Source: Ochrobactrum sp. CGA5 (GTDB lineage: Bacteria > Pseudomonadota > Alphaproteobacteria > Rhizobiales > Rhizobiaceae). From it: 64,000 nucleotides of DNA. This document shows positions 18,061-28,969 of the stretch, in pieces. The DNA is taken from assembly GCF_006345815.1 (NCBI RefSeq), contig NZ_VCIG01000043.1:166801-230800 (forward strand), read 5' to 3'. A model generated the notes under the pieces. That model ran no database searches. It saw only the letters and a program-made list of their open reading frames with translations, and had not been told where the DNA came from. Both the position numbers and the translations under genes were made by a program. Every line of letters starts with the position of its first letter. Within the stretch, counting starts at the first letter, position 1.

Positions 18061-19311
18061 ATGCAGATCACCATCCTCGGCAGCGGCGTCATCGGCGTTA
18101 CGACCGCTTATTACCTCGCCAAGCTCGGTCACGAGGTAACCGTTGTCGACCGCGAAGAAGGCCCGGCGCTGGAAACGAGCTTTGCCAACGCAGGTCAGGT
18201 TTCGCCGGGCTATGCGTCACCATGGGCTGCTCCCGGCATTCCGTTCAAGGCCGCGAAATGGCTATTCCAGAAGCACGCGCCGCTCGTCCTGCGCCCTACC
18301 TGCGACCCAGCACAATATAGCTGGCTCATGCAGATGCTCGCGAACTGCACCGATAGCCGCTACAAGGTCAACAAAACCCGTATGGTGCGCGTTGCCGAAT
18401 ATGCGCGCGATTGCCTTGTCGATCTCCGCAAGGAAACCGGCATCGAATACGATCAGCGTATGCAGGGTACGCTCCAGCTTTTCCGGGAACAGTACCAGCT
18501 CGACGGTATCGGCAAGGACATTGAAGTATTGCGTCAGGACGGCGTGCCATTTGAAGTCCTCGACCGCGAAGGCTGCGCCAAGGTGGAACCGGCTCTTGCC
18601 CGCGTGAAGGACAAATTCGTCGGCGGCCTGCGTCTGCCGCATGACGAAACCGGCGACTGCTTCAAATTCACCAATGCACTGGCGAAAATTGCCGAAGGGC
18701 TGGGTGTGAAATTCCGCTTCGGCGTCAACATCAAATCGTTGCTGATGTCCGGCGGCAAGGTTTCCGGCGTCGAGACCTCCGAAGGCGTTCTGACCGCCGA
18801 CCGCTATGTCGTCGCCCTTGGCAGCTATACGCCCGCACTCGTCAAATCGCTTGGCCTCAACGCCCCGATCTATCCGGTGAAGGGCTATTCCATCACAGCG
18901 CCGATCGTCGACGAGGATCGCGCTCCCGTCTCAACCGTTCTCGATGAAAGCTACAAGATCGCAATCACCCGTCTTGGCGACCGCATCCGCGTCGGCGGCA
19001 TGGCGGAAGTCTCGGGCTTCACCAAGGACCTCCCTGCCGCACGGCGCGCAACACTCGATTTGTCAGTGACCGACCTGTTCCCCGGCGGTGATCTGAAAGC
19101 GGCAACCTTCTGGTCCGGTCTGCGCCCGATGACGCCGGATTCCACGCCGATCATTGGTGCAACACGCTACGACAACGTGTTCATCAATGCCGGGCATGGA
19201 ACACTCGGCTGGACCATGTCATGCGGTTCCGGCAAATTGCTGGCCGACCTTATTTCCGGCAACAAGCCGGATATCCGAGCCGACGACCTCGGCATCTCCC
19301 GATACGAGTAA
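18061..19311 (+). CDS. dadA: D-amino acid dehydrogenase
   Basis: A 416-residue FAD enzyme that oxidatively deaminates D-alanine and other D-amino acids to 2-oxo acids and ammonia at the inner membrane. The N-terminal Rossmann motif [16 protein letters not shown] and the following acidic VVDREEG bind FAD; the small-subunit motif [19 protein letters not shown] is diagnostic of DadA. The C terminus holds [17 protein letters not shown] and [23 protein letters not shown] precedes ATG 18061. It shares an operon with the racemase; pyruvate from D-alanine is the expected product. Confidence 0.95.
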   Translation: MQITILGSGVIGVTTAYYLAKLGHEVTVVDREEGPALETSFANAGQVSPGYASPWAAPGIPFKAAKWLFQKHAPLVLRPTCDPAQYSWLMQMLANCTDSRYKVNKTRMVRVAEYARDCLVDLRKETGIEYDQRMQGTLQLFREQYQLDGIGKDIEVLRQDGVPFEVLDREGCAKVEPALARVKDKFVGGLRLPHDETGDCFKFTNALAKIAEGLGVKFRFGVNIKSLLMSGGKVSGVETSEGVLTADRYVVALGSYTPALVKSLGLNAPIYPVKGYSITAPIVDEDRAPVSTVLDESYKIAITRLGDRIRVGGMAEVSGFTKDLPAARRATLDLSVTDLFPGGDLKAATFWSGLRPMTPDSTPIIGATRYDNVFINAGHGTLGWTMSCGSGKLLADLISGNKPDIRADDLGISRYE

Positions 19312-19327
19312 GTATATTTGAACAAGA

Positions 19328-19354
19328 TTGAATCGCCTTCCCAAGGCGATTCAA
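19328..19354. terminator. Bidirectional terminator dadA / XRE-cupin regulator
   Basis: TTGAATCGCCTT (19328-19339) pairs perfectly with AAGGCGATTCAA (19343-19354) around CCC. It touches the stop codon of the minus-strand gene at 19351. Confidence 0.8.
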
Positions 19355-19899
19355 AAACTTGGTGGCGTGCAAGCGCTGACGATTTCGCACGGCGCCGGTC
19401 CGACGCAGCGGAACCGGTGTGGCAGCTTGCTGGAAAAGTAATAGGCGTCGCCCGGCCCCAATATGCGGCGCTCACTGCCCACCGTCACTTCGATGCGACC
19501 CGAAATGACGATGCCGCCCTCCTCCCCCTCATGCATCAAAAGCACTTTTCCCGTGTCAGACCCGGGTTCATAACGCTCCTTCAGCATCTGTAACGAACGT
19601 GAAAACAGATGGTCACCCACCTGACGATAGGAAATCGGCCCCTTGCCGATTTCCACCAGCTCCTCGGCCTGATAGAATACTTTGTGTGGCGCATCAGGTT
19701 CGAGCGCGAAAAAATCGGCCATGCCGATGGGAATACCGTCGAGAATACGCTTTAATGCGCCGACGGACGGATTGGACTGATTGGCCTCGATGAGGGAGAT
19801 GGTGGAGTTGGTTACACCTGCCCTTTTGGCAAGCTCGCGTTGCGACAGATTCTGCCGCATGCGCACATAACGAAGCCTCCCGCCAATGTCGATGCTCAT
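19351..19899 (-). CDS. XRE-family regulator with cupin sensor (PuuR-like)
   Basis: A 182-residue regulator. Residues 5-65 are a helix-turn-helix (RLRYVRMRQNLSQRELAKRA, then NSTISLIEANQSNPS). Residues about 105-180 form a cupin (EGGIVISGRIEVTVGSERRI, GPGDAYYFSSKLPHRF). Such proteins regulate polyamine, gamma-aminobutyrate or beta-alanine genes. ATG 19899 lies 7 bases after GGAGAGG; an upstream ATG adds 14 residues without a good ribosome site. The divergent aminotransferase is its likely target. Confidence 0.88.
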   Translation of the reverse strand: MSIDIGGRLRYVRMRQNLSQRELAKRAGVTNSTISLIEANQSNPSVGALKRILDGIPIGMADFFALEPDAPHKVFYQAEELVEIGKGPISYRQVGDHLFSRSLQMLKERYEPGSDTGKVLLMHEGEEGGIVISGRIEVTVGSERRILGPGDAYYFSSKLPHRFRCVGPAPCEIVSACTPPSF

Positions 19900-19944
19900 C
19901 GAAACATCCTCTCCATGTTTATGATGTTCAGTATAGCACAAACT

Positions 19945-19956
19945 TGATAATTATCA
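19945..19956. promoter_or_regulatory. Candidate operator between the XRE-cupin and aminotransferase genes
   Basis: A perfect 12-bp palindrome TGATAATTATCA lies in the 146-base divergent promoter region, 46 bases upstream of the regulator's start. It is the only clear palindrome there. Binding by the divergent regulator is inferred. Confidence 0.5.
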
Positions 19957-20045
19957 CACATAAAAACAATGGCTTAATGTTCTGAAGAAAAGGACTTGTT
20001 GCTTTTCGCAAAGCATGGCCTGCTGGCTTCAAATAGGAGGTAACG

Positions 20046-21374
20046 ATGCTCACCAAAACCAACACGCCAAGCCTTGAGAACTTCTGGATGCCGTTCACTG
20101 CGAACCGGCAGTTCAAGGCAGCGCCTCGCCTGCTCGCAAGTGCTTCGGGCATGTATTACACCGACACAGATGGCAATCAGGTTCTGGACGGCACGGCCGG
20201 TCTTTGGTGCTGCAATGCAGGTCATGGCCGCAAGCGCATTACCGAAGCTGTCGAGCGCCAAATCTCGACCATGGATTTCGCACCCACCTTCCAGATGGGC
20301 CATAATGTGGCTTTCGACTTTGCGGAAAAGCTCGCAGCCATTGCACCGGGTGGACCGGATGCAAAACTGGACCGGGTGTTCTTCACAAATTCCGGTTCGG
20401 AATCGGTCGATACCGCACTGAAGATCGCCATCGCCTATCAGCGTGCCATCGGTCAAGGCACCCGCACCATGGTTCTGGGTCGCGAAAAGGGCTATCACGG
20501 CGTTGGTTTCGGGGGCATTTCCGTCGGCGGCCTCGTCAATAATCGTCGCGTTTTCCCGCAGATTCCTGCCGACCATCTGCGCCATACGCTTGATATCGAA
20601 AAGAACGCCTTCTCCAAGGGCCTGCCCGCAAACGGCATCGAGCTTGCCGACGATCTGGAACGCCTCGTCCAGTTGCATGGCGCCGAAAAGATTGCTGCCG
20701 TCATCGTTGAACCCATGTCGGGTTCGGCTGGCGTTATCTTGCCGCCGAAAGGCTATCTGGAACGCCTCCGCGCCACAGCGGACAAGCATGGCATTCTCCT
20801 GATCTTCGACGAAGTCATCACCGGCTTTGGACGCCTCGGCACGCCATTTGCCGTTGATCATTTCGGCGTCGTGCCTGATCTCGTGACAACCGCCAAGGGA
20901 CTGACCAACGGTGCCATCCCGATGGGCGCGGTGTTCGCCGCCCGCAAGGTCTATGATGGTCTGATGACTGGCCCGGAAAATGCGATTGAGCTGTTCCATG
21001 GTTACACCTATTCCGGTCATCCCGTTGCTGCTGCTGCCGGTCTTGCAACACTGGAAGTCTATGCCGAAGAAGGCTTGCTGACACGCGGTGCGGAGCTTGC
21101 CAATCACTGGCAGGAAGCGCTCCATTCGCTCAAGGGCGTTTCAAACGTCATCGACATTCGCAACCTTGGCCTGGTTGGCGCTATCGAACTCTCATCGCGC
21201 AAGGATGCACCAGGCGCCCGCGCCTATGATGTTTTCGTGGATTGCTTCAAGAAGGGTCTGCTCATTCGCGTAACCGGCGATGTGATCGCACTTTCGCCGC
21301 CATTGATCGTGGAGAAGGAACAGATCGATACGATCGTATCCGTCCTCGGCGACGCTATCAAACGCGCAGCCTGA
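20046..21374 (+). CDS. Omega-amino acid:pyruvate aminotransferase (beta-alanine type)
   Basis: A 442-residue class III PLP aminotransferase. PLP Lys284 is in TTAKGLTNGAIPMG, Asp255 in IFDEVITGFGR, and the phosphate-binding TNSGSESVDTALK is present. FWMPFTANRQFK and DGTAGLWCCNAGHG near the N terminus match beta-alanine--pyruvate aminotransferases, which make malonate semialdehyde and alanine; putrescine or 4-aminobutyrate are alternative substrates. TAGGAGG is 5 bases before ATG 20046. It stands divergent from the PuuR-like regulator, fitting control by an amine or omega-amino acid. Confidence 0.9.
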   Translation: MLTKTNTPSLENFWMPFTANRQFKAAPRLLASASGMYYTDTDGNQVLDGTAGLWCCNAGHGRKRITEAVERQISTMDFAPTFQMGHNVAFDFAEKLAAIAPGGPDAKLDRVFFTNSGSESVDTALKIAIAYQRAIGQGTRTMVLGREKGYHGVGFGGISVGGLVNNRRVFPQIPADHLRHTLDIEKNAFSKGLPANGIELADDLERLVQLHGAEKIAAVIVEPMSGSAGVILPPKGYLERLRATADKHGILLIFDEVITGFGRLGTPFAVDHFGVVPDLVTTAKGLTNGAIPMGAVFAARKVYDGLMTGPENAIELFHGYTYSGHPVAAAAGLATLEVYAEEGLLTRGAELANHWQEALHSLKGVSNVIDIRNLGLVGAIELSSRKDAPGARAYDVFVDCFKKGLLIRVTGDVIALSPPLIVEKEQIDTIVSVLGDAIKRAA

Positions 21375-21400
21375 CCTCCACCCCGGTCACGCTGCCTTTA

Positions 21401-21432
21401 GCCGCCGCTGTTCCCCTGCGGCGGCTTTTTTC
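21401..21432 (+). terminator. Terminator after the omega-aminotransferase
   Basis: GCCGCCGC (21401-21408) pairs with GCGGCGGC (21418-21425) and is followed by a T-rich run. hutC ends 14 bases further on the other strand. Confidence 0.9.
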
Positions 21433-21445
21433 TTTCCGATCCGGC

Positions 21446-22186
21446 TTACCCCTGCGATGGTGTGAATTTTGCCACCAGCGCATGACTGTCGCCGGGATAG
21501 GTGAAGCGCACATGCGTCACTGGTTGGTCGGCATTCCATGTCTGGCGTTCAACAACCAGACAGGGCGAACCGGCAGCAACGCCAAGCATCGCAGCATTCT
21601 CCTCAATTGCAGCGACAGCGCGGATGGAATGTTGCGCGCTGCTCCACGGTACGCAGGCAACCAACCACGGACCGGGGGGCTGCTCTGCAAAATTGGTATC
21701 GATTGCACTCGGCACAGCATCGAGACTAATCAAGCGTTCTTCAAGTGCAAACACACGCTTTCCGGCATAGTGTCGACAGACGAGTTCGATCAGCGGCGTG
21801 TGACGTGGCATATCAATATGCTTGGCGTCGGCAGGCCCGCTCAGTCGCTCACGCCGTTTCAGCAGCTCAAAACGATAAGGCATGCCAAGTGCTGCCACCT
21901 CATCGCGAATATCGTGGATTTCCAGAATGGCGGCTTGCGATTGCGGAAAGGAAACAAAGCTGCCGGACCGCCGCTTGCGTTCAATCAAGCCAGCTTTGGC
22001 AAGCTGCGTCAGCGCCTTGTTTACGGTCATGCGCGAACAGCCATATTGCTCCGTCAGTTCGTGTTCGAACGGAATGCGATGACCGGGTTGCCATTCGCCA
22101 GATATGATACGTGTTTCAATATCATCCAGAATACGCTGGTGCAGCGACAGCGTAGGTCCGTCATTTCTGGATAAATTGTCCTGCAC
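21446..22186 (-). CDS. hutC: Histidine utilisation repressor HutC
   Basis: A 246-residue GntR/HutC repressor. An N-terminal winged helix (about 14-80; HRIPFEHELTEQYGCSRMTVNKAL) is followed by a UTRA domain (about 95-235; LICRH-like ELVCRHYAGKRVFALEERLI). Urocanate is the usual inducer. GTG at 22186 lies 6 bases after AAGGGA and 11 bases after the hutF stop, so hutF and hutC form one operon. In Brucella abortus HutC also regulates the virB type IV secretion genes; whether that holds here cannot be seen. Confidence 0.93.
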   Translation of the reverse strand: MQDNLSRNDGPTLSLHQRILDDIETRIISGEWQPGHRIPFEHELTEQYGCSRMTVNKALTQLAKAGLIERKRRSGSFVSFPQSQAAILEIHDIRDEVAALGMPYRFELLKRRERLSGPADAKHIDMPRHTPLIELVCRHYAGKRVFALEERLISLDAVPSAIDTNFAEQPPGPWLVACVPWSSAQHSIRAVAAIEENAAMLGVAAGSPCLVVERQTWNADQPVTHVRFTYPGDSHALVAKFTPSQG

Positions 22187-22197
22187 GTTCGTCCCTT

Positions 22198-23565
22198 TTA
22201 ATCCAGTAATTCACCAATCGCCTTCTGGAAAGCACGCTCGGCTTCATCACGCAAGCGGTGTTGTCCGCCTTCCACCTGTTTAACACCGCGTACCCATACA
22301 TCTTTAACAGAAGCGCGACCGCCGAAAATCCAGCCATCCAGCACACCATCGCCTTTCGCGTGAGGCAGACGTGCTGTATCGAGCGCAACGAAATCGGCAG
22401 AAGCTCCCATTTTCAATCGATCGCCTGCGCGACCCATGGCTATGTTACCGCCTGTCACTGCGCCATCGAACAGGGCCCGGCCCGTAGACCCTTCGTTCTC
22501 AGCCAGCACATTGCGAGCGCGATGCTTGAGACGCTGCGAATATTCATACTGGCGCAACTCATCAGCAATACCAATCAGTACATTGGAATCCGATCCCACG
22601 CCAAATTTTCCGCCTGCCGCGTGGAAGGCAGTGGCGTTGAACGTTCCATCCCCCAGATTGGCCTCTGTCACAGGACAAAGACCGGCAATTGCACCGGCCT
22701 TGGCCATGCGTTGTGTTTCGTCGTCGGTCATATGGGTTGCGTGAATGAGGCACCACCGCGACGACAAATCCTGATGATCAAGAAGCCATTCGACCGGTCG
22801 TTGGCCAGACCAGGCAATGCAGTCCTCCACTTCCTTGAGCTGTTCAGCGATGTGCATATGCACCGGCGCATCGGGTATAAGCTTTGCCGCAAAAGCCAGC
22901 TCGTCTGGCGTCACAGCACGCAGGCTGTGTGGCGCTACACCAAGCACAGCGCCATCAAAGCCGGACAGAGCCTTTTGGCAAGCTTCAATCAGGCGGGCGA
23001 AGCTTGCGTCATCATTGATGAACCGTCGCTGTCCTTCGTTTGGAGCCGCACCGCCAAAACCCGAATGCACATAAAAGACCGGCAATAATGTTAGACCAAT
23101 ACCTGCCGTCTTGGCCGCAGCTACAATGCGATCCGCCATTTCCGCGATATTGCTATAAGGCGTACCATCGCGATCATGATGCAGGTAGTGAAACTCGCCA
23201 ACGCGCGTAAAGCCGGCTTCCAGCATGTCAACGTACAGCCGCAACGCCACAGCTTCAGCCTGCTCCGGCGACATGGTGAGCGCGAACTTGTACATGATCT
23301 CGCGCCAGCTCCAGAAGGAATCTGCAGACGGACCGCGTCGTTCAGCCAATCCAGCCATGCCGTATTGGAACGCATGACTGTGCAGATTTGGCATGCCGGA
23401 AACAATCACCTTATGGTGTTCATCTCCTGACTGCACACTGACGCCGGTTTCAACGGATGCGATTTTTCCATCAGCAATGCCAAGCCGCACATCATTCGCC
23501 CAGCCTGTTTGCAAAAGCGCCTGTCCGACATGGATAAATTGCGTTTTTGTGGCAGCAGCAGACAT
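22198..23565 (-). CDS. hutF: Formimidoylglutamate deiminase
   Basis: A 455-residue amidohydrolase that converts N-formimino-L-glutamate to N-formyl-L-glutamate and ammonia, the first step of the two-step formylglutamate branch. Metal-site segments are SGMPNLHSHAFQYGMAG (HxH), HMHIAEQLKEVEDC, LIHATHMTDDETQRMAKAG and the Asp-containing GVGSDSNVLIGIADELR. Length is usual. GAGGAG lies upstream of ATG 23565. It is divergent from hutI and cotranscribed with hutC. Its product is the substrate of HutG at 26479. Confidence 0.95.
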   Translation of the reverse strand: MSAAATKTQFIHVGQALLQTGWANDVRLGIADGKIASVETGVSVQSGDEHHKVIVSGMPNLHSHAFQYGMAGLAERRGPSADSFWSWREIMYKFALTMSPEQAEAVALRLYVDMLEAGFTRVGEFHYLHHDRDGTPYSNIAEMADRIVAAAKTAGIGLTLLPVFYVHSGFGGAAPNEGQRRFINDDASFARLIEACQKALSGFDGAVLGVAPHSLRAVTPDELAFAAKLIPDAPVHMHIAEQLKEVEDCIAWSGQRPVEWLLDHQDLSSRWCLIHATHMTDDETQRMAKAGAIAGLCPVTEANLGDGTFNATAFHAAGGKFGVGSDSNVLIGIADELRQYEYSQRLKHRARNVLAENEGSTGRALFDGAVTGGNIAMGRAGDRLKMGASADFVALDTARLPHAKGDGVLDGWIFGGRASVKDVWVRGVKQVEGGQHRLRDEAERAFQKAIGELLD

Positions 23566-23656
23566 TTGAACAGGCTCCTCATTTCGCCAGATTTACGCGC
23601 TGATCTTTCAACAGATCGCAAGTGGATGCATTTTTTCTCTTGGCGGCTCCGTTAAT

Positions 23657-23668
23657 ATGTATATACAT
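23657..23668. promoter_or_regulatory. HutC operator in the hutF-hutI divergent promoter
   Basis: A perfect palindrome ATGTATATACAT lies 33 bases upstream of the hutI start. HutC sites in Pseudomonas and Brucella share the TGTATATACA core. One site would control both divergent transcripts. Confidence 0.8.
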
Positions 23669-23700
23669 TATTGAAAAACAGGGGAAGCGAGAAAACGCTC

Positions 23701-24918
23701 ATGTCAGATAAAACAGGCTATATTTTAAGAAACGCCCGTATCGTCACGCTGGGCGAAAACGCCGATGGTCTGGGCCTCATCGACAAGGCAGCGCTTGCCG
23801 TTAAAGACGGCAAGATCGCGTATGTCGGAGCGGAAGATGCACTGCCTGCCGATTATGCATCCTTTGAGAAAATAGATTGCGGCAACCGGCTCATTACGCC
23901 TGGATTGATCGACTGCCACACGCATCTCGTTCATGCAGGCAACCGCGCCCATGAGTTTGAACTGCGGCTGAATGGCGCCACATACGAAGAAGTCGCACGC
24001 GCTGGCGGTGGGATCGTTTCCTCGGTCAGAAATCTGCGCGCTGCAAGCGAAGACGATCTTGTGCGCGAAACTCTGCCTCGTCTCGATGCGCTGATTGCAG
24101 AAGGCGTCACCACTGTCGAAGTCAAATCCGGCTATGGTCTCGACCGCGACAGCGAAATCAAGTCGCTGAAGGTGGCCCGCCGTCTCGGTGAAGAGCGCGA
24201 CGTGGCGATCCGCACAACGTTCCTCGGCGCACACGCCTTGCCTCCGGAAATGAACGGCGACAAGACCGCTTATATCGACCGCGTCATCAACGACATGCTG
24301 CCCGCCATTGCGGCTGAAAATCTGGCTGATGCTGTGGATGGTTTCTGCGAAGGCATCGCATTTCTGCCCGACGAAATCGCCCGGGTTTTCGATGCCGCCA
24401 AGGCGAACGGTCTTCCAGTGAAGCTTCATGCCGACCAGTTGTCCAACCTGCATGGAGCGGCACTTGCCGCTTCCTATGGCGCGCTTTCTGCCGACCATCT
24501 GGAATATACCGACGCGGATGGTGCTGCCGCCATGGCCAAGGCCGGAACGGTGGCTGTGCTGCTTCCCGGCGCTTATTACTTCATTCGAGAAACACAGAAA
24601 CCACCGATTGATGCTTTCCGTGCCGCAGGCACAAAGATGGCGCTCGCCACCGACAACAATCCGGGCACATCACCACTGACCTCGCTTCTGCTCACCATGA
24701 ACATGGGCGCCACTCTCTTCCGCATGACGGTCGATGAGTGCATTGCGGGCGTCACACGCGAAGCAGCGCGTGCGCTTGGCGTTCTCGATCGGGCCGGAAC
24801 GCTGGAAGTCGGCAAGGATGCAGATCTCGCCATTTGGAACGTCGAGCGTCCTGCCGAACTCGTTTACCGCATCGGCTTCAACCCGCTGTGGAAGCGGGTG
24901 TTCAAAGGCCAGCTTTAA
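23701..24918 (+). CDS. hutI: Imidazolonepropionase
   Basis: A 405-residue metal-dependent amidohydrolase that opens 4-imidazolone-5-propionate to formiminoglutamate, the third step of histidine breakdown. Motifs: [26 protein letters not shown] (HxH metal ligands), [30 protein letters not shown] and [15 protein letters not shown] (metal Asp). ATG 23701 is used; a TTG ten codons upstream is in frame but unlikely. It is first gene of the plus-strand hut operon and carries the HutC operator upstream. Confidence 0.95.
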   Translation: MSDKTGYILRNARIVTLGENADGLGLIDKAALAVKDGKIAYVGAEDALPADYASFEKIDCGNRLITPGLIDCHTHLVHAGNRAHEFELRLNGATYEEVARAGGGIVSSVRNLRAASEDDLVRETLPRLDALIAEGVTTVEVKSGYGLDRDSEIKSLKVARRLGEERDVAIRTTFLGAHALPPEMNGDKTAYIDRVINDMLPAIAAENLADAVDGFCEGIAFLPDEIARVFDAAKANGLPVKLHADQLSNLHGAALAASYGALSADHLEYTDADGAAAMAKAGTVAVLLPGAYYFIRETQKPPIDAFRAAGTKMALATDNNPGTSPLTSLLLTMNMGATLFRMTVDECIAGVTREAARALGVLDRAGTLEVGKDADLAIWNVERPAELVYRIGFNPLWKRVFKGQL

Positions 24919-24940
24919 TTCATTTGCAATGGAGCCTTTT

Positions 24941-26476
24941 ATGACCGTTATCCTCAAGCCTGGTTCTGTCCCGCTGGAAACGCTTGAAAAAATCTATCGC
25001 GATGGTCTCCCCGTCAGCATCGATCCCGCTTTCTATGCAGGCGTTGAAAAAGCGGCAGCGCGCATTGCCGAAATCGCAGCAGGGGATGAGCCCGTTTACG
25101 GCATCAATACCGGCTTCGGAAAACTCGCCTCGATCCGCATTGCGGCAGGCGATGTCACCACGCTCCAGCGTAACCTGATCCTGTCGCATTGCTGCGGCGT
25201 CGGCGAAGCTCTCCCGGAAAACATCGTGCGCCTTATTATGGTGCTGAAGCTGATCTCGCTCGGTCGCGGTGCGTCCGGCGTGCGGCTCGAAGTCATCACG
25301 CTTCTCGAAAACATGCTGGCAAAAGGCGTGATCCCGATGATCCCGGAAAAGGGTTCTGTCGGCGCCTCGGGCGATCTTGCGCCGCTGGCCCACATGACTG
25401 CCGCCATGATCGGCGAAGGCGAAGCCTTCTATCAGGGCGAGCGTCTGCCAGGCGCGAAGGCATTGGAAAAGGCGGGGCTGAAGCCGGTCGTGCTTGCCGC
25501 CAAGGAAGGGCTGGCGCTGATCAACGGCACGCAAACCTCAACTGCCCTTGCACTGGCCGGGCTTTTCCGTGCGCATCGTGCTGCACAGACCGCATTGATT
25601 ACTGGTGCGTTGTCCACCGATGCCGCGATGGGGTCGGACGCACCGTTCCACGAGGAAATCCACACCCTGCGTGGTCATAAAGGACAGATCGACGCTGGCC
25701 GGGCATTGCGCGCCCTGCTCGAAGGGTCCGTCATTCGCCAGAGCCATCTTGAAGGTGACCAGCGCGTGCAGGACCCTTATTGCATCCGCTGCCAGCCGCA
25801 GGTTGATGGTGCTTGCCTCGACATTCTGCGACAGGCCGCACGCACACTGGAAATCGAAGCCAATGCGGTTACCGATAATCCGCTGGTTCTCTCTGACGGG
25901 CGCGCTGTTTCCGGTGGCAATTTCCACGCCGAGCCGGTTGCCTTCGCCGCCGACCAGATCGCGCTGGCCATCTGCGAAATCGGGGCAATTTCACAACGGC
26001 GCATTGCGCTTCTTGTTGATCCCGCCTTGTCATTTGGCCTTCCGGCCTTCCTCGCCCGTAAGCCGGGATTAAATTCCGGTCTCATGATCGCTGAAGTTAC
26101 ATCCGCAGCTTTGATGAGTGAAAACAAGCAGATGGCGCATCCGGCCTCGGTTGACTCGACCCCAACATCCGCCAATCAGGAAGACCATGTGTCCATGGCC
26201 TGTCACGGTGCGCGCCGCCTGTTGCAGATGACCGCCAATCTCAACGCCATTATCGGTATCGAGGCGCTGACAGGTGCATTGGGTGTCGAGTTGCGCGAGC
26301 CGCTAACCACCAGCCCGGAACTTAACAGGGTCATCGGCGTGCTGCGCGCAAAAGTGCCTACGCTGGAGGATGATCGCTACATGGCCGACGACCTCAAGAA
26401 TGCTGCCAATCTGGTCGCTGACGGTGCGCTTGTAGGGGCGGTTTCGAGCGGCGTCCTGCCGTCTCTGGAGGCATGA
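24941..26476 (+). CDS. hutH: Histidine ammonia-lyase
   Basis: A 511-residue enzyme that removes ammonia from L-histidine to give urocanate. The Ala142-Ser143-Gly144 triad that forms the MIO cofactor lies in [15 protein letters not shown], the same positions as in Pseudomonas Hut[12 protein letters not shown] (N-terminal), [11 protein letters not shown] and the Glu/Gln-rich [16 protein letters not shown] are also present. ATG 24941 follows GGAG by 6 bases; the long upstream open frame overlapping hutI is not coding. It starts 22 bases after hutI. Confidence 0.97.
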   Translation: MTVILKPGSVPLETLEKIYRDGLPVSIDPAFYAGVEKAAARIAEIAAGDEPVYGINTGFGKLASIRIAAGDVTTLQRNLILSHCCGVGEALPENIVRLIMVLKLISLGRGASGVRLEVITLLENMLAKGVIPMIPEKGSVGASGDLAPLAHMTAAMIGEGEAFYQGERLPGAKALEKAGLKPVVLAAKEGLALINGTQTSTALALAGLFRAHRAAQTALITGALSTDAAMGSDAPFHEEIHTLRGHKGQIDAGRALRALLEGSVIRQSHLEGDQRVQDPYCIRCQPQVDGACLDILRQAARTLEIEANAVTDNPLVLSDGRAVSGGNFHAEPVAFAADQIALAICEIGAISQRRIALLVDPALSFGLPAFLARKPGLNSGLMIAEVTSAALMSENKQMAHPASVDSTPTSANQEDHVSMACHGARRLLQMTANLNAIIGIEALTGALGVELREPLTTSPELNRVIGVLRAKVPTLEDDRYMADDLKNAANLVADGALVGAVSSGVLPSLEA

Positions 26477-26478
26477 TC

Positions 26479-27279
26479 ATGGCTCCATTCGAAGTTAGTC
26501 AGGGTACTTCGCCTGTCATTCTTGGTCTTCCGCATACGGGGACTGATGTGCCGCAGGACATCCGGGTGCGTCTCAACGACAATGGGAAGATACTGGCCGA
26601 TACCGACTGGCACATTCACACGCTTTATGACGGCCTCATCGAGGGCGCGACCACGGTTCGGGCGACCTTCCACCGCTATTGTATTGATGCCAATCGTGAT
26701 CCGGCTGGCGTCAGCCTCTATCCCGGTCAGAACACCACTTCACTGATCCCGGAAACCGACTTTGACGGCATTGCCATCTGGAAGGACGGTGAAGCACCGA
26801 CACAGGCCGATATCGTCGACCGTATTGCGCGCTTCCACAAGCCCTATCACGAGGCGCTTGCCGCCGAGATCGAGCGGGTGAAGACAATTCATGGTGTCGC
26901 CATCCTCTATGATTGTCACTCAATCCGCTCGCATATTCCCTTTCTCTTCGAGGGAAGACTGCCGGATTTCAACATCGGCACGGATATGGGCAAAACCTGC
27001 CACCCGAAAATCGAGGCTGCAGCTGTTGAGACCGCGAAACAGGCCGAAGGTTACACTTCGGTCCTCAATGGCCGTTTCAAGGGCGGCTGGACGACGCGCC
27101 ATTACGGCAAGCCGAAAGCAGGCGTCCACGCCATCCAGATGGAGCTTGCCCAATCGACCCATCTTGCGACCGAGGCCGTGCCATTCGCCTATGACGACAC
27201 CAAGGCGGACAAGCTTCGCGTGCATCTCAAAATCCTTTTGCAGCGGCTGGAAACAATTGCCGCAGAACTGAAATCCTGA
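26479..27279 (+). CDS. hutG: N-formylglutamate deformylase
   Basis: A 266-residue zinc amidohydrolase (N-formylglutamate amidohydrolase family) releasing formate and L-glutamate, completing the pathway with Hut[40 protein letters not shown] and [16 protein letters not shown] supply the metal and substrate residues. ATG 26479 sits 7 bases after GGAGG; ATG 26473 overlaps the hutH stop but is too close to that site. Confidence 0.94.
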   Translation: MAPFEVSQGTSPVILGLPHTGTDVPQDIRVRLNDNGKILADTDWHIHTLYDGLIEGATTVRATFHRYCIDANRDPAGVSLYPGQNTTSLIPETDFDGIAIWKDGEAPTQADIVDRIARFHKPYHEALAAEIERVKTIHGVAILYDCHSIRSHIPFLFEGRLPDFNIGTDMGKTCHPKIEAAAVETAKQAEGYTSVLNGRFKGGWTTRHYGKPKAGVHAIQMELAQSTHLATEAVPFAYDDTKADKLRVHLKILLQRLETIAAELKS

Positions 27280-27289
27280 GGAGAACATC

Positions 27290-28963
27290 ATGTCCAATCC
27301 ACGCCATAACGAGCGCGAAGTGCGTAGTCCCCGCGGAGACGAACTCAACGCCAAGAGCTGGCTCACCGAAGCGCCGCTGCGCATGCTCATGAACAATCTT
27401 GATCCCGATGTTGCCGAGCGCCCACACGAGCTGGTCGTCTATGGCGGCATTGGCCGTGCCGCCCGCACATGGGACGATTTTGACCGTATCGTAGCAACGC
27501 TGAAGACGCTCAACGATGATGAAACCTTGTTGGTGCAATCGGGTAAGCCGGTTGGCGTTTTCCGCACCCACAAGGATGCGCCACGTGTTCTGATCGCCAA
27601 TTCCAATCTGGTGCCGCATTGGGCGACGTGGGATCACTTCAATGAACTGGATAAGAAGGGTCTTGCCATGTATGGCCAGATGACCGCCGGTTCGTGGATC
27701 TATATCGGCGCACAGGGCATTGTGCAGGGCACTTACGAAACCTTCGTGGAAGCCGGCCGCCAGCATTATGAAGGCAATCTCAAGGGCAAATGGATTCTGA
27801 CCGGCGGCTTGGGCGGCATGGGCGGTGCACAGCCTCTGGCGGCGGTTATGGCTGGTGCCTGCTGCCTTGCGGTTGAATGTGACGAAACCCGCGCCGATTT
27901 CCGCCTGCGCACCCGTTATGTCGATGAAAAGACCCATAGCATTGATGAGGCGCTGGCCAAAATCGACGAATGGACCAAAGCAGGCGAAGCCAAGTCCATT
28001 GCGCTCATCGGAAATGCGGCTGAAATCTTCCCGGAACTCGTCAAGCGCGGCGTGCGTCCAGATATTGTTACTGACCAGACCTCTGCGCATGACCCGGTGC
28101 ATGGCTATCTGCCAATCGGCTGGAGCGTTGCCGAATGGCGCGCCAAACAGGAGAGCGATCCGAAGGGCGTTGCGAAAGCCGCTCGCGCTTCAATGAAAGT
28201 GCAGGTTCAGGCCATGCTCGACTTCTGGAATGCCGGCATTCCAACCGTCGATTACGGCAACAACATTCGTCAGATGGCGCTCGAGGAAGGCTTGGAAAAC
28301 GCCTTCGATTTCCCGGGTTTTGTGCCTGCCTATATCCGCCCGTTGTTCTGCCGTGGCGTCGGTCCTTTCCGCTGGGCTGCGCTCTCCGGTGATCCGGAAG
28401 ATATTGCAAAGACTGACGCCAAGGTGAAGGAACTGCTGCCCGACAACAAGCATCTGCACAACTGGCTCGACATGGCAAAGGAGCGCATTGAGTTCCAAGG
28501 CCTGCCAGCCCGTATTTGCTGGGTCGGTCTTGGTGATCGTCACCGTCTTGGCCTTGCCTTCAACGAAATGGTCCGCAATGGCGAGTTGAAGGCACCGATC
28601 GTTATCGGTCGCGACCACCTCGATAGCGGCTCGGTGGCTTCGCCGAACCGCGAAACCGAAGCCATGAAGGATGGCTCTGATGCTGTTTCTGACTGGCCAT
28701 TGCTCAATGCGCTGCTCAACACGGCATCGGGCGCAACATGGGTATCACTCCATCATGGCGGTGGCGTCGGCATGGGCTTCAGCCAGCATTCCGGCATGGT
28801 GATCTGCTGCGACGGTACGGAAGACGCTGATCGCCGTTTGGAGCGCGTTCTGTGGAACGATCCGGCTACCGGTGTTATGCGCCATGCCGATGCAGGCTAC
28901 GACATCGCGCTCGACTGGGCAAAGCAGCAGGGCCTGCGCCTTCCAGCCATCCTTGGAAATTGA
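27290..28963 (+). CDS. hutU: Urocanate hydratase
   Basis: A 557-residue NAD+-dependent enzyme turning urocanate into imidazolonepropionate. The N terminus has [16 protein letters not shown] and the NAD-binding [19 protein letters not shown]; the C terminus has the conserved [20 protein letters not shown] active-site segment and [24 protein letters not shown] lies 5 bases before ATG 27290. Length is typical (about 557). Confidence 0.97.
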   Translation: MSNPRHNEREVRSPRGDELNAKSWLTEAPLRMLMNNLDPDVAERPHELVVYGGIGRAARTWDDFDRIVATLKTLNDDETLLVQSGKPVGVFRTHKDAPRVLIANSNLVPHWATWDHFNELDKKGLAMYGQMTAGSWIYIGAQGIVQGTYETFVEAGRQHYEGNLKGKWILTGGLGGMGGAQPLAAVMAGACCLAVECDETRADFRLRTRYVDEKTHSIDEALAKIDEWTKAGEAKSIALIGNAAEIFPELVKRGVRPDIVTDQTSAHDPVHGYLPIGWSVAEWRAKQESDPKGVAKAARASMKVQVQAMLDFWNAGIPTVDYGNNIRQMALEEGLENAFDFPGFVPAYIRPLFCRGVGPFRWAALSGDPEDIAKTDAKVKELLPDNKHLHNWLDMAKERIEFQGLPARICWVGLGDRHRLGLAFNEMVRNGELKAPIVIGRDHLDSGSVASPNRETEAMKDGSDAVSDWPLLNALLNTASGATWVSLHHGGGVGMGFSQHSGMVICCDGTEDADRRLERVLWNDPATGVMRHADAGYDIALDWAKQQGLRLPAILGN

Positions 28964-28969
28964 GGGCGA

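Noticed and set aside
19974..21125. 383-codon open frame on the minus strand
   Set aside because: It is antisense to the complete omega-aminotransferase, has no ribosome site and no recognisable domain; high-GC codon structure produces such shadows.
24734..24940. In-frame extension upstream of hutH
   Set aside because: It overlaps the conserved C terminus of hutI in another frame; the family start and GGAG site support ATG 24941.
27227..28102. 291-codon open frame on the minus strand
   Set aside because: Antisense to urocanase, which has all its conserved segments.
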